Counted from the stretch's first letter, positions 15,001 through 30,000 are shown. The stretch: DNA of 64,000 nucleotides from Dactylosporangium sp. AC04546 (GCF_022095675.1 NZ_JAHYSG010000066.1:1-64000); one strand, 5' to 3'. The notes: generated by a model not told the origin, from the letters alone. Numbers and translations are program-made.

Positions 15001-18000
15001 CGTGTCCGGCCGGCCCGACGAGGCGTACCCCACTGCGCCGCCGGGGTTCGTGCTGACCACCGTGCGCTCCGGCATCGTGCTGGACGTGGACGGCGGCACG
15101 GCCGGCACAGTGGAACCGCCGTCGGTCCCGGCCCCCGCGGACGCGGTCAACGTCTACATCGGCGACCTCGACGGCGCGCAGGTCGACGTCGTCGCCGGCC
15201 TGTCGGCGCGGGCCCGGTCGCGCCTGCGGCTGTTCCCGCTCGCGCCGTCGAGCGGTCCCGTGCCGGCGTCGCCGCTCGGCTCGCTGCTGGACGCCTCGGA
15301 CCGGGCCGGAGCGCACGTGGTCACGCGCCGGTCGGCCGTGCCGGACCTGCGGATCGGGAACCACGCGTCGAATCCCCGGGTCGTCGGTCTCACGCTGGAC
15401 GGCAAGCCGACGATCCTGGCCGCGGCCGACCTCGTCTCGGTCGCGCCGCCGACGTCGACCGGGCAGCCCAGCGCCGGACCGCCAGGGCGGCGCCCCCACG
15501 GTCAGGCACGCACCACGTCCCGCCCCCGCGAGGCGATGCCGCCACCGCTGCGGTTGCCCGGGTCGCTGTCGCCGTTCACGGTCACGCTGGTCCGGGGCGA
15601 CGTGCGGCGGCAGAACGTCAACGCGGTCGTCGAGGCCGTGCCCTACCCGACTTGGGAGCCCCCGGGCGGCGCCGCGCTCTTCGCCGAGCGGGGACTTGAC
15701 CACAGCGGCACCGGTCTCGTCGTCCAGGTGCCCACGCCGGTCCGGCGCCGGCAGGACGCGCTCTACGACGCGTACGTGGGCGTGTTCGCCGCGATCGCAC
15801 AGGGAGAGCCGGACGTTCTCGCCGCGGCCGGCGCCCCGGTCACGTCGATCGCCATGCCGTTGCTCGCCCTGGAGGGCACGCAGTGGACCGCGGAGGACGC
15901 GGTTCGCATCGCCGGCAAGGCGTTGCGGGACGTCGTCACCACGGTCACCGACGTGGTGCTGGTCCTGCCGGAGGAGACCGGCGGGCGCGACCTCGACCAG
16001 ATCGTCGGATGGCTCACCGACACCGAGCCCGAACGATTCGTCCCGTTGGGCATCCCGGAGCTCCTGCAGGGTGCGCCGGAGATCCGCCGGCAGCTGCTCA
16101 GCGTGCTGCCTGCCGAGCTCGTGCCGTCGGAGGTCGAGTTCGAGACCCGCCTGATGATCGGGTACTCGCGGCTGGCCAATGAACCGTCGCTGCCGCCGAC
16201 GTCGCTCGTGCTGGATCTCGGCGAGGGTCCGAGCGCGGTCGAGGTGCGACTCTCGCTGGTGGTGAGCAACCCCCGACCGCACCGGGGCTCGGGCCGGCAC
16301 GGGCAGCAGGTGATCACCGGGACGCATGACGGGACCTGGCATCCGGCCTCGCGCAACACGCAGTCCTCGATGGAGATCGGCCTCGGTGGGCCGATCCCGA
16401 TCGCGCTGCCGTTCGCCGTGCTACCGGGCGTGTCCGTGGTGCCCAGCGTCGTGCTGAGCGCCAACAAGCCGGCGATGGGTCAGACGTCCGACTCGACCGC
16501 GTTCACGAGTCAGGTGACGGACAACCGCGGCCGCTCGGTCCTGGTCGACTGGGACGTGGTGTGGCGGACGGAGGTGATCCGCACCGGGAACGACGGTTCG
16601 ATCCAGACGCTGCCCCTGCCCGCGACGCCGATCCCGAACGGGCTGTCGCTGTGGACGCCGCTCTACTACGCGGAGGCGTCGCCGCAGCACGACACATCGA
16701 CGCGGCCGAAGTACGACCTGCCCCACAACATCTCGGTCGAGCGCGTTTTCGGCAGTGAGGAGCTGTTCGCCGCGGCGGTCGACCTCGTCGGCGCCGAGCG
16801 CGCCAAGCTGGGCAGCCCGGTCCGGGCCATCCTGCGCGCCTTCACCGGCGCCGCGCAGGCCGCGGGCCTGGCACACGCCGTGCGACCGCACGGCTTCTGG
16901 ACCCCGGTCATCGACGAGACCGGTACGGTCCTCGGCATCCTGCGCCAGCACACGACCATCACCGGGCTGCGGCCGCGGGGGACATCGAGCAACAAGGGCC
17001 TGCTGGAAGAGGTGTTCGTCGACTCGGCCCAGGCGTCGGCGTCGTCCTCGCGGACGAACTCCATCAAGGCCGGCCTCGTGTTCGGCGGCGGCCTCTTCGC
17101 GCCGGCCCTCGAGGCGCTGGCCGGGCTCGGGTTCGACGTCGGCGTGGGCGCGCGGGTCGGCGGACAACTGCAGCGCGACGACACGATCTCCTACGCCGCC
17201 GGGGGCATCGGGCTGGGCGTGAAAGTGGGGCGGTGGGCCAACTTCTCGGCCGGCTACCAGGTCAGCTACACGAGCACGCTGGAGTTCCAGCCGTTCACGG
17301 GAGAGGGTTGGATCCGCCGCCACACCGCGCCCATCCCGGGCGGCGCGCAGCTACGGGTGCGCGAGCTCGACGCGGTCCGGCTCGGCTATCCCGTCACGGC
17401 GTCCGCCCGGTTGCGGGCAGAGCGCGTGAACTCCGAACGCGCGGCGATCTTCCTCGAGTACCACCAGCGGCAGTCGGCCCTGGCGGCACCGCCGATTGAT
17501 GCCGTGGACGCGACCGCCCCGTCGAACGCGTCGGGGTCGTCGGTGCTCGACTGGGAGGACGTCGAGGCGCTGGACGCGCCGTCCCATGCGCCGCTGTGGT
17601 CCCGGCGCTACCCGCCGGTGCTGGTCACTTCCGGCAAGGGACTCGGTGGTTTCACCAACGTCGACGACATTTCCGGCGCTGACGAGCTGCTCGAGATGGT
17701 CCGGGCGGACCTCGAACCGCGGGGATTCCTGCCGCGCCGGCATCCGGACGGGCGGTTCGTCCGGCCGTCGACCGACGTGGAGCGGCGCGACCAGGCCCGC
17801 CGCTTCGACAATCTCTTCAAGCTCCAGTCGACGTTGTCCAGGGTCGGGCTGATCGCCCAGTTCGAACCGGCCATGCAGCACGGTGTGCCGATCGTGCTGA
17901 CCAGCCCGACGGGGGAGGAGATCGAGCTGGTGGTGCGCGTCGCGCTCGATCGCGACCGGTGGCGCTACCGGTGGGGCTCGACCGGGTTCAACCTGGTGTA

Positions 18001-21000
18001 CCTGCCGATCTCCTCCGACTCGTCCGACCGTGGCCGCGAACTCGCCACCTCCCGGCAGGTGAGCCTGAGCCTGGGCCTCATCCTGAAGTTCCTCTTCCTC
18101 GGGCGGGCGCTCAACTTCACCCTTCCCGGCTGGACCGGCAAGTGGACCTGGTCCACGACCAACTCGGTCTCCGGTGGCGCGACCACCAACAATGTGGGCC
18201 TCCTGGAGACGCACGACCCGGCCGACAACTTCGTCTTCGCGGTCACGTTGGCGGTCGACGTGTTCCCGCGCGGCGCCGACACCCCGACGGCGCAGTACGT
18301 GCTCAGCGATCGCGCGGTCTCGATCTGGTTCCCCACGCACACCACGACTGACCACCCGCAGTCACTGCCCCAGGGGGCGGCTGAGCCGGCGGTCGTCGGC
18401 GATCCGGACGTGTTCTCGCAGGTCGGTTTCGTGATGACCGACACCATCGACGTGCAGGGCCTGGACCTGGTCTTCCGCGAGATGCTGCCCGGCCGGCTGA
18501 CCCGGCGGTCGACCGCGGCCTGGAACATGCTGCAGGCGTTCGTCCACCTCGAGAACGTCCGCTCGCACGCCGAGCAGATGCGTGAGTTCTACGAGCTCGA
18601 CATCTTCGACGCGGGCATCTTCCTGGACGCGGTCGCGACCCTCGGGCTGCGGCTCGGCCTCGGTCGGCCCCGGTTCCGCGCGCGCAGCGGCCGCGAGTTC
18701 GTCGGCGGTGGCATCAGCTTCGGTATGAACCGGGCCGGTCGGCGCGCGGGCAAGGCGTTCACGAACGAACAGGGCGTCGGCTTCGAGGCGTCCTTCGAGG
18801 GCGCGGCCGTCGAGGACAACGTCAAGCCCAGCGCCGCCATCTCGAAGGTCACGGGTACGAGGCAGGGATCGTCGACCGGGCGGACCATGGCCTCCGCGCT
18901 CGAGCGGATCTCGCTCTACTTCGACATCGGCTACTGGTTCAGCGCGGACGCGCACTTCTGGGCCAGGGCCCTGGCCGCCACCCGCATCTGGATCTACCAG
19001 GGACAGCAGCCGGTCACGGTGCAACAGATCTCGTCGGCCGACGGGTACTGGTTCTGGCTGCGGGAACCCGATGCGCTGCGTCTCTACGCCTTCGACCACC
19101 TCGACATGCCCGACGACGTCGTCGACGACGCGCTCTGGCGGGAGATGATGCGCCCGCCCGATCGCCGTCAGCTCTCAGACGAGACGGTCGACCGGATCCT
19201 CCAGTTCCACGCCACGGCCCGCGATGGCCTGCGGCTCTCCCTGGCCACGGTCGCCGCGGCCGAAGACCGGCACCTCACCCCCGAAGCGGCACGGCTGCGG
19301 TCGGCCGAGGTCACCGCCGCCGTCGCCGCGGGCGATCTCACTACGGTGACGGCCCATGAGATCAACGCGACGCTGCGCGACCACCTCGCCCGCAATACGC
19401 CGATGAACGACGGCGAGCGCCTGCTGGACCCGGACACCGTCGCGACGCTGTTCGCCGGCCACGTGGCGGGTCTGGGCCTCGCCGCCCCCGAGGTCCGGCT
19501 CGCCGACGACGTCGTGCAGGCGCTCGTGCTGGCCTACGGCCGGCGCGAGTTCGATCTGAACGCGGCACAGCACCGGGCCGCGATCGCCGAGTACGAGGCC
19601 GGGCGGCTCACCCTGACGACTGCGGTGACGGCGCGGCTGATCTCGCGGGGCCGGGATCTCGGCCTCGGCGACGGCGTGCCGATCGACGCGCCGACCGCGG
19701 CCGCGATGCACTCGCAGATAGTGAGCGGTTCCCTCCCGCCCGCCTTCACCGCACCGGATGTCCTCGGCGCACTCGCGGGTGTGCTGGGCGGCGGTCCCGC
19801 CTGGACGATGCCGGCCGGCCTGGCCGACCTGCTCACCACGGCGTACCTGCAGGGCACCGTCGACCTGCCCCAGGCCTTCGCGGACCTGTTGCTCCGGCGC
19901 CGGCTCCCCCGGCCGACCCCGGCGGACCTGGCCAAGGCAGCGCCGGCCGGTGCGGACGGCGGGCACCCGCGCGGGGCCACGCCCGTCGAGGAGATCACCG
20001 CTGAGCCGGCCGAGCTCCAGCTCGACGTGCGCGGCTTCGCCGAGGAGCAGGTCCGCCGGCACGGTCTGCTCTCGGTACTGCCCAGGAACCGGCCGACCCC
20101 CATGAGCGAGTGGCGGCTGCCCGACTACGTGCTGACGCACCGGGCCTTCGGGTTCGGCACGGTCGAGCGGTTCGAGCTGGAGACGCTGCTGATCGACGTG
20201 GTGAAGGCGGCGCTGTCGCACGTCGCCCCCGAGCTCGCCGGGGTGCGACGGGTCGCGAAGCAGCTCAACCTGATCCGGTCCGTGGCCGACACGACGACGA
20301 CCGCCGGCGTCCGCGCGCTGGTGGACAGCCTGGCCGCCGGTGGTCTCGAGTTCCGCTTCGTCAACACCCGGTACCTGGCCGGCGCGGAGATCATCAAGAT
20401 CACCATCAAGCTGTCCGACATCCTGGGGTTCACCCCGCTCGGCGCGCTCGACAGGGGCGGCATCGAGAACCAGGCGTACAACAACATCACGTACAGCAGC
20501 TCCGCGCTCCAAGCCTGGATCAATGCGAGGGGTGGGTCCGTGGGCGTCGGTGGCGGCCCCCAGCCCCGCGCGACCACCGGCGTGCTGGAAGCCGGATCGA
20601 ACCGGGGCGGCCAGAACCTGACCCAGGTCGTCGACACGGTGACCAAGACGATGACGGTCCAGAACTGGAGCGGCAACGCGGAGTTCCGGATCGACCTGCG
20701 GATGTCCGTCCGGGTCGAGCGCATCCCGATGCGCCGGCGCCACGTCAACAACGCATACGTCCGCGCACTCGACTCCGTCACCACGCCGGTACGTGCCCCA
20801 CGGCCGATGGTCGAGCAGCTCACGGTCGATGGGTTCCTCACCTGGCGCACGGCCCGGGAACTGGTCGTCCCGCCCGGCCTCACGCTCAACCTCTCCCGGA
20901 GAGGGACATTCCAGCTCCCGCAGATGTACTACGTCGAGGTCGTCCTCGGCCTCGAACAGCTGTCCACCGCCGCGCAACAGACCGCGGACCACGATCGGGT

Positions 21001-24000
21001 CGACGCCGCGGCGACTGACGGCGAGGTCGTCACGTGGTTCATCGGCGCGCACTCGATCCGCAACAACATCGACACCATCCTCTCCGAGGACGGATACGAG
21101 TTCTCCGGTCTGCTCGAGCCCGGCGTCTGGCAGGATGTGATCGGCGGTCTGCGGGTCCGCGGCGAACTGTCCGACCCGACGTTCGTGCGGTTCGTGCGCG
21201 GGATGCACCTCGGGCTCTACCGCAAGCAGCAACGCTCGACCGCCGCGGTCTCGTCCACGGAGGCCGGTCAGTACTTCAAGCCCGGGCTCGGCGAGCAGAC
21301 CGGCATCTCCGATTCGCCGTTGACCGCCGGCTCGACCCAGTCGATGGGCTTCGGCAGCGGCATGGGGCACGGTCCGTCCTCGACGTTCCTGGACGCCCGG
21401 ATGGAGTCACACATCAAGCAGGGCTTCCGGGCGCCCGAGCCGGGCAGCGACGAGGCGACCACCCCCCTCACGGTCCTGGTCGCCGCGGACCTCAAGGTCG
21501 AACTCGGCAGCGTCGAGCGGCGCCAGAACTGGCTCATGCCCGGGACCTGGCAGCCGCAGCCCGGTGGACAGACCATCACGATGCGCGTCCTGTTCCACAT
21601 GTTCCCGGACGACGCCGAACGGATCCTCCTCGGCCCGGACGAACCCGGCCTGCCCCAGCTCGACGCCCCGTCCGACCAGTCGGCGATCGAGGCGGCTGCG
21701 CCGCCCGAGGCCACCGAACCGGCGCCGCCGGTCCCCGCCGCCACGGGGAACGGCCAGCATGGCAGCCCGACCGGATCACGACCATCCTCATCGGGCCGCC
21801 GCGATTCGGTGCGGTTCCGTCCGACCCCGCCGGACAGCGCGACGACGTCGCGTGCGCCGTCGCGCCGCGCCACCGCCGAGCCGCTGCCGGCCCAGAGCAA
21901 TCCGGCCGCCGACACGGTCGACGAGGCGCCCTCGTTCATGGACGCCGGCGCGCCGACGCCGCCGGATGCCGACGCGCCGCTGCGCCCCGAAGCCGTCGAG
22001 CTGTACTACGGCATCGGCGCCCACGAGCAGGCCGTGCTCGCCGAGGCCGCCGACCGGTTCGGCGTCGTGATCGAGGTCATGCCGGCGCCGACGACGGCAC
22101 CCACCACCACCGGACCGGTGCCGCTGCCGCCCGGCGGTGCGTGGGCGGACCGGCACCGCCGCCCGCTGCCGCCCGCACCGTCAAGCACGGCCGAGGAGTT
22201 CGTCCGGGCGCTGCGCGGGCTGGCCGCCGATCCGCACGCGGTCGAGGTCGTCGACGGTGTTCGCTACGACGTCGAGCACACCGGCGAGGCGGTCCCGACG
22301 CCGCCCGAGCCGGCGCTGTTCGACCTGCGCGACGCGGCCACCGGCCGGCGGCTCACCGGCGCCCGGTACGCCGAGGTCATGGGTCACCTGGCGCAGGCCG
22401 GGATCACGTACGGCCCGGCGACCTACGCACCCGCGGACGGCCTCGGCGCCGAGGCGCTGGAGGTGCTGGCCGCGACCCACCAGTCCGACCGGGTACCGCT
22501 GATCCGGTTCGCGCCGGGCGCGAGCCGGCCGGTCGCCGCCTACCCGCCGTCGACCGGGGCCGCGCCGGTCGGGCTGCGCGCGCTGCGCAACCGGGCGGTC
22601 GCCGCGATGACAGGCCTGGTGGCGGACCTCCGGGCGCGGCTCGGCCTGCCGGTACACGTGCCGGACGGGCTGATCGGCGCGGCGTACCTGCACCTCAACC
22701 GGGCCGCCGTGGACACCGAGGCGCTGGCCGGGCTGGACGACCTGATGGATGCGCTGCCCCGGGTCCCCGGACCGGCATACGCGGTCGTCCATGCGCCACC
22801 GGGCTCCGACCCGGTGCAGCAGGTCCGCGACTGGCTCGGCCGGCACGGTGCCGGCATCGTCGGCGTGACGAGCACACCGCCCGACCCCGACAGCCTGCCC
22901 GACGGCGCGGTGATCGTCGAGTTTCCGAACTTGCTCGCCCGCGACGTCTCGGCGTTCGTCTCGACCCGCGACGGGCGGGCGCTCGGCCCGGGTGACGCGG
23001 TGGGCATCCTGGCGGCCGCGGTGACGGTGCCCGACTCGGCGACGCCGGCCGGCGGCCTCGTCCCGGTGGTCGCGACGAGCGGGCCCCGGCGGACCGGCAG
23101 CCACCCGGGCACCGGGAGCCGGGCCTCACGGTACCGGTCGACGAGCGGCCCCGTCGGCGCCGCACCGTCGTCGACGACCGCTGGATCGGGACCGCTCGGA
23201 GCGCTCGAACCGGCCTCGACACCGAGCACCGACCAGACGGGACTGCCCACGCTCGACCCGGACGTGGCCGCGCGGGTGGCCGGCTTCGAACGGCAGCGTG
23301 ACGAACGGCTGCTGGCCCACCAGGAAGCGCGCGAGGCGGAGGTCACCCGCTACCGGCGCGTGCGGCGGCAGTTCGAGCAGCGGACCCGCGACGTGCGCGC
23401 CGACGGCGACTGCTTCTTCCGGACGATGTTCCTGGGCTTCGGCGCGCGGCTCCCGCTCGCCGGGATCACGAGCTTCGACCGGCCGACCGACGCGGACCTG
23501 CAGGCCGCGCGCGACAACGTCGCCGACGCGGTACAGGCGGCGTTCGACGCGTACAACCTCGACCCGGACAGCGCCGACGCCGAGCTCGCGCGGTTCTTCA
23601 CCGACGTAGTGAACGCCGCGACACCGCAGGCGCGGCGCGAGATCCAGGACCGGCACGTCGCCCGGATCAGGCAGCTGGGGCACTGGCAGTCCGGCACCGG
23701 CGACTACATCCCGGCCGTCGCCGCCCGGCTGTGGCGGTTGCCGGTGACCCTGCTCGGTGTGGACGCCCCCACCCACATCGGGCCCGACGGCAGCGCACCG
23801 GTCGGGTACGTCTTCTACACCGGAACCCACTACCTGGCCGTCGCGCCGGCGGCGACCGAGCAGGTGCAGACGTACACCCAGTTGCTGCGGGCGGACGGTG
23901 CCGAACCCGCCACACTCACCCAGCAACAGGTCGTGCAGCTCGCCGCCGACTTCGAGGCGACCCTGACCTGGCAACGACAACGGTACGAGAACCTGGTCGG

Positions 24001-27000
24001 CGCCCTCGGCCCGGGACGGGCACGCGCGTTCGACCGCCGGATGGCCGAGCTGGTGCGCAGCCTGACCACGCGCCTGGAATCGGTGCGGGCCGCCCTCGAC
24101 CCGGTCGACGCCCGGGATCCGGCGGCCGAACTGGATCTCGCGAGCGACGTGTACCGCGACGTCGAGTACCTGCTCGGCGAAATGACGCTGGCGAGCCTCG
24201 GGCGAGGCCACGCCGCACCCGTGCCGCGGCCGAGGAGGGGCGGCGGCGCGGCCCAGACGAGCGGGCCGACCCCGCAGGGCCTGGCGCGGCCGAGCGACGT
24301 GGGCACGCTGGCCAGCCGGCAGGAGCAGGAGCAGCAGCGCGCGGCCGACGCCCTGTGGGAGTGGGACGAAGGCGAAGGTCTGCGGTTGGTCGAGCCGGGC
24401 CTGGCGGTACCGCGGCTGCCCAGTTGGCTGACGCTCGGCAGGTCCAGCGGGCTCGGGGCGGCCAGGTGCCTGCTCGACACCATGCATCAGCTGCTGCAGG
24501 GCCAACCCGGCTACTCGCTGCGCAGCACCGCCGACCTGGTCACCCACCTGCGACGACGATTTCCCACCAACCGGGTACTGCACGACCTCGACCGGAGCCG
24601 GCCCCAGGACGCGAACGACGACTTCTTCCTCGGCCTCGTCGGCCAGCACTTCGGTGTGCGGTTCGCGGTGGTGCGCAGCACGCCCGGCGTGGCCGGCGGC
24701 TACGGGCAGGACCCCGCCCTCGGCCAGGACCGCGGCCCGATCCTGCTCATCCACTACGACGAGACCCGGATCGGGCGGCAGCGACGCGGCCACTACGCGC
24801 CACTCTTCCAGCAGTCTCAGCCGGTATCCGTGGCGGACGGCACTTCGGCCGAGGGCGGCCCGCGGTACGCCGTCTTCGCCCTCCAGGACGGGGTCCCGGC
24901 CCGGGACCAGGTGACCGCCTGGCTGGCCGGGCTCGGCACGAGCCTGCCGCCCGGCGACGGCGCCGTGCCGGTGTTGCCGGAGGTCCCGGCGAACGCGGTC
25001 ATTGTCGAGTTCCCGGCCGGTGCGGCCGCGTCCGACCTCGTGGTCGACCAGGTCCTGCGGCACCCGGTCGGCACCGACGGCCACGCGGACGCGGCGCTGG
25101 TGTCGCTGCGGCACCGCGCCGGACCACCGCACCCCACCGTTGCCGCCCCCGAGGCCGCCCACTGGTCGGCCAACGACCTCGCGCTCATGACCGAGGTCTT
25201 CGCCGATGAGCACGGGGTCTACGCGGTCTGGCTGCGGACCGAGGCCGAGTCGCGCAGCCTGACCCAGCGGCTCGCGGTCACCCGGTACCGACCGGAGCCC
25301 GGCGTGGTGGCGGTGCACGCGCACGGCCGGGGCGGGCGGGTCGGCGTCGGGCCGGGGTTGGCGAGCGCCCAGGCGCTGCATCAGGTGCTCCAGGCGTACG
25401 GCGTGACCGGCCGGCTGCGCCTCCTGGTGTGCGAGGCGGCGCTGGGAAGCTTCCCGACGGACCTGCGCAGCCGCACGCTGGAGGAGGTCTCGGCGTCCCC
25501 GTCACTGGTCTGGGTCGACGCCCACAACGGCCAGGTGGTCAGTGCGCCGCTCAGCCTGGTCGGCCTTACGCCGCGGCTCGCCGAGCCCACGCCGTTCCTC
25601 GTCTACGCCGGGCGGCCCGGCGAGGAGCCCGTCGCGGGCGGGTCGGTCTTCCCGGCGGGCGCGACGCCCGACACCGCGGCCCGGTGGCTGCCGCGCTTCG
25701 CCCCGGCCCCGGCCCACGCGACCGATGTCAGGGCCACCATCCATCGTGGACAGCCGGACCAACGGCGGTTCAACGTGGTGAACACCAAACCACTGCAACA
25801 CCGGTACGTGGTCGCGCCGGTACGGGCCGCGAGCTGGTCGGACGTGCTGCGCCACGGCGTGCTCTCCGCACCCGGATCGGCGTACGTGCGGGTCACCCGG
25901 GGCGTGCCGGCGGGCCTGAAGCCCGGCCAGTACGCCTGGCGGGTCACCGTCCCCGCCGGAGCGGCACTGCTGGACCGGCGCGGTGACGCCCTGCTGCCGG
26001 TGACCGCTCTCGGCCGGGTGAAGGTCTCGGCGGCGGTGTGGCGCTGGCCCGGCTCCGGCGGGCAGCGCCCGGTCGACGGCGTCCTCGCGGACTTCGTCAC
26101 CGGGCAGGCAACGAGCGCGCCGCCGCCCACGCCCCAGGTCGCGTCGTCGCCGGCGCTCATGTGGAGCAACGTCGTCAGCGGCGTTTCGTGGCTCGCCCGG
26201 GTGACCCTCGGCCCGACACCCGGTCCCGCCGCTGTGCCGGGACCGGGTCGCGCGTCCGGCAACGGCCGGCGACGGACGGTCGGCTGGCGCACCCGGCTGT
26301 TCGGCATCGCGTCGCTGGGCCTTGCGGCGCTCTCCGCCACCAGCGGCGCGCCACTGCCGGTCGGGGCGCACCGGCGGGCGTTGGGCGCACGGGACACCGG
26401 CACGGGCGCCACGCCGTCGTGGGACCGGCTGGTCATGTACTACGAGGCCCGCCACAACGCCACCGACTCCTGGGTGCACCCCTGGCTCCGTAACGGCACC
26501 CACAGCTACGTGTCGCCGAGCGTCCTGCCGGCTCAGACGAAGGTCACCGACCTGCTCGTGGGGCCGCTGCGGTTCGAGGTGAACGAGACCGCGCTCCGCG
26601 CCAACCAGCCGCAGTTCCTCAGCCCCAGCCTCTGGTTGGGTGACAGCCCGGCCGACGCGCCGGAGCTCGAGCAGCTGTGGACGGATCTCGCCGCGCTCAG
26701 CGGGCGGCTCAACGTCCGCGCCATGCTGGGCGGGATGACGACCGGTCCGCTCACCGGTCCGGGCGCGGCCTACTTGTACGCGCCGATCGACGAGCGGTTG
26801 GCGGAGGAGATCTTTCCCGCCCTGTACCAGCTACTCGCAGGCTTCCTGCGGCAACGCGCCTTCGGCGGCCTCGACGTCTTCCGCAACGGCGCCGCACGTC
26901 CGCCCGCCCTCCGGTACCGGCAGCTGGTGCCCGCGCTTCGCGGTTCCTTCGGCCCGAACTTCACCATCAGCGTGACGCACCGGCCGCGCATCGAGCAGCC

Positions 27001-30000
27001 GGCGGTGACGGATGAGCTCGAGCAGGTCAGCGCGGACGTCGACTTCGTGCACGTCATCTGGGACGTGGGCCTTCTTCCGTTCAACGCCAGCATCACCGCC
27101 CCGGAGAAGACGCTGATCACCGTCGGCTCCACCAGCATCGAGAGCACCAGCCTCCGGCCGGTCACCACCGACTCGGCGGACCGCCACGTCGCGGAACTGC
27201 GTCGGAGCCTTCCCGCGCTGCGCGGCATCGCCGGCTGGCAGTTCATCGGTGCGTATCCCGACGCGTCGCAGTGGGCGAACGCGATCTGGAGCGCGATGCA
27301 ACAGTCGCCGGAGCCCAACAAGTCGGTGCCGCTCCAGATCTACGTGCCGGTCGCGGTCGTGACCGCCGCCGGCATCGCGATGGCGTACGCGGTCGTTCGG
27401 TACGTCGGTCACCGTTGGGCGCGGGTCGGCGCGCAGCAGCCGGCCAAGGACCTGGCGCCGGTCCCGGGCGCCTTCGAGGTGGAGGTGCTGGGGATGCTGT
27501 CGACCCGCGGGCCGATGGCCGCACGGCGGGCGCTGCAGGACATGATCGAGACCCTGGCCGAGCTCGCCGTGGGGACCGCGGTGACACGGCTCGACGACGG
27601 CCGCACGCCCGCCACCTGGTTCCGTCTGCCCACGCGGCCACGCGTGACCGTCCCCGGTCGGCGTTCGCTCCAGGACGTCGTCCCGGGACAGCTCACACGG
27701 GCCCGCCGGGCGCTGCACTGGCTGAGTGCGTTCGGCTACGGCGTGCCCGACCCGGCGAGCCTGACGCCCGATCAGCTGTGGGCGATGACGTACGCGTTCT
27801 GGCAGGGGGTGGACGACTACGCCAAGGCGCACGAGGCCGCGGTCCGGCAGGTCGAAGGGATGTCGCCCGCACTCTCCGAACTCGACGACGACCGGATCGA
27901 GGAGATCGTCGACGACACGGTCCACTACCTGCGCAATTCGACGCTGCTCGTCAGCAACTTCCAGTTCGACCAGCCGATCCGGTTCCGGCTGGACGAGGTG
28001 CTGGTCCGCGACGGCAACCAGGTGATCCGGGTCCGCGACGTCCTGCCGCCGGAGCACTCCCGGGAACAGGACGAGGTACAGCTCACGGGGTGGCAGCTCG
28101 CCGCGATGCTGCCGCAGGCTAGCTTCATCAACAGGTGGCAGCTGGCGGACGCCCCTGGCGAAAACTACCTGCAACGGCACCGGGGCAAGGCCGAGTGGCG
28201 GCTCGGCTACCCATCGGCCCTCACGCCCAAGGGACAGGCCGTCACGACGGGGCTGACGTACGTACCGGAGCATCCGGACATGCTGCCGGGCTACGCGGCG
28301 CTGATCTCGCCGTTCCAGCAGCGCGGGTCCGATGCCCACTACGGCGACTACGTCGTGCACTGGAAGCCCGGGTCCAGGGTTTATGCCACCTACGCGCCGA
28401 AGTCCGGGATGGACAAGGGCCCGGTGCGGGCGGCCACCAACCTCTTCTGGCTGGTGGCGCAGGGCAACCCCGAGCTGGTCGGGCTGGGCGTGGCCGCGGT
28501 GACCGGGCACCGGCACGGCATCGACCGCCGCGCGGCCGCCGTCAAGGGCCAGGAGACGAACACCGACATGGTGATGGAGGTGCAGCAGCACCACAAACGC
28601 TCCTGGCAGGACGTCGAGCGGCTCGTCATCAACTGGCACAAGGTCGCGACGCGGGACGCGCTCGACCTCACCGCGGCCCGGCAGCGCCGCGCCCTTGCCG
28701 AGAAGTTCAAGCAGGACAACAGCTTCGACTTTCCGGTGGAGCTGCACCGGGTCGGCGACCGGCCGCTGCGCCGGTACGCGTACCCGCACGTGTGGGTGCG
28801 CGTCGCCGGGAACGCCGCGACGCCGGTCACCGCGGGCGGGCTGCTGCGCGGCGAGCAGACGATCCAAGGCAACGGCGTGTACGCCCAGCTCCAGCAACCG
28901 GATCCGGCACAGCCCGAGTACTGGCTGATGGTCTCGGTGCCGGTCGGAGCCGGCACGGAGGACCCGGACGGCGCCCGCGTCTGGTTGCCGCACGAGCACT
29001 GGTCGAAGGTGGTGGTCGAGGGCGGCCAAGCGCCCGGCGAGGGGCTGGACACGTCGCTGAACGGCCAGCTCTCCGACTACGACGGCGGCCTGGTTCAGCT
29101 GTCCCAGCAGATGACTCCCCGGCCCGACGGCACCTTTCAGGACGAGCAGTTGCGGCGCTGGGACGTCGTCGCGTCGCCGCACCGCGAGTTCGTCGTGGAC
29201 GCCCTCGTCGCCGCGGGACTGTACGCGCTCACGGGAGTGCCGGTGCTGCAGGCCCAGGCCGTCCGCGCGGGCGGTGTGGACCTCGACGGCAAGGGTCCTG
29301 CACCGGACCACCGGGTGGCGTTGGCCATGCGGGCCGAGCCGGGCCACGCGGACCTGGACGTCGACGAGCTGCAGAACGATCCCGCCCTGCTGCGGTCGCT
29401 GTACGACGGCATCGGCGTCGATCTGTTGCTGGACGCGGGCGTGGTGGTGGGGCCGAGCGCCTTTGTCACGTCGTCCAACGGCGCCGTCCGGGTTCCGCAG
29501 CCACGCGACACGCTGACCCTCGGACCACGGTTGCGCCAACCGGCGGACTGGACGACGGTCAGCAGGAGCGACGACCTGGCCAAGATGCTCAACAAGATGC
29601 CCGCCGTGATGTGGTGGCGGGAGGCGCAGCGCCTGCACCGGGCGTCCGACGCCGACATCACGGCGCTCGTCGAAGGGCTGTCCGTGAACCCGGTGGAGGC
29701 CGAGGTACGGGCGCGGACGCTGATCGCCCGCAAGCGCTCCCTGCCGCTGCCGCCGCTGCCGGCCGGGCTGCTGCGCGCGGAGCGGGTCCTGCCCACCCTG
29801 TCCGCGCCGGCCGGGTATGCGCTGTCGGAGACCCCGCTGGGCTGGCACCTCACCGCGGACAGCGGCGCCGTGCCGGCGACGGTCGACGCGTCCGACGCCC
29901 GCCATCCGGCCCGGCTGCTGCTGACGGTCGATCCGGCCGTCGGGCTGGACACCGTGCGGCAGCTGTACGCCAGCGTGCCGGCGTGGCTGGCCCGGGCGAT

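Noticed and set aside
4124..16342. Very long open frames on the minus strand inside the giant gene, including one of about 4,070 codons
   Set aside because: They mirror a GC-rich coding frame in which stop codons are rare on the other strand. Their translations are Arg/Gly/Pro-rich with no motifs, while the plus frame has clear domains throughout.
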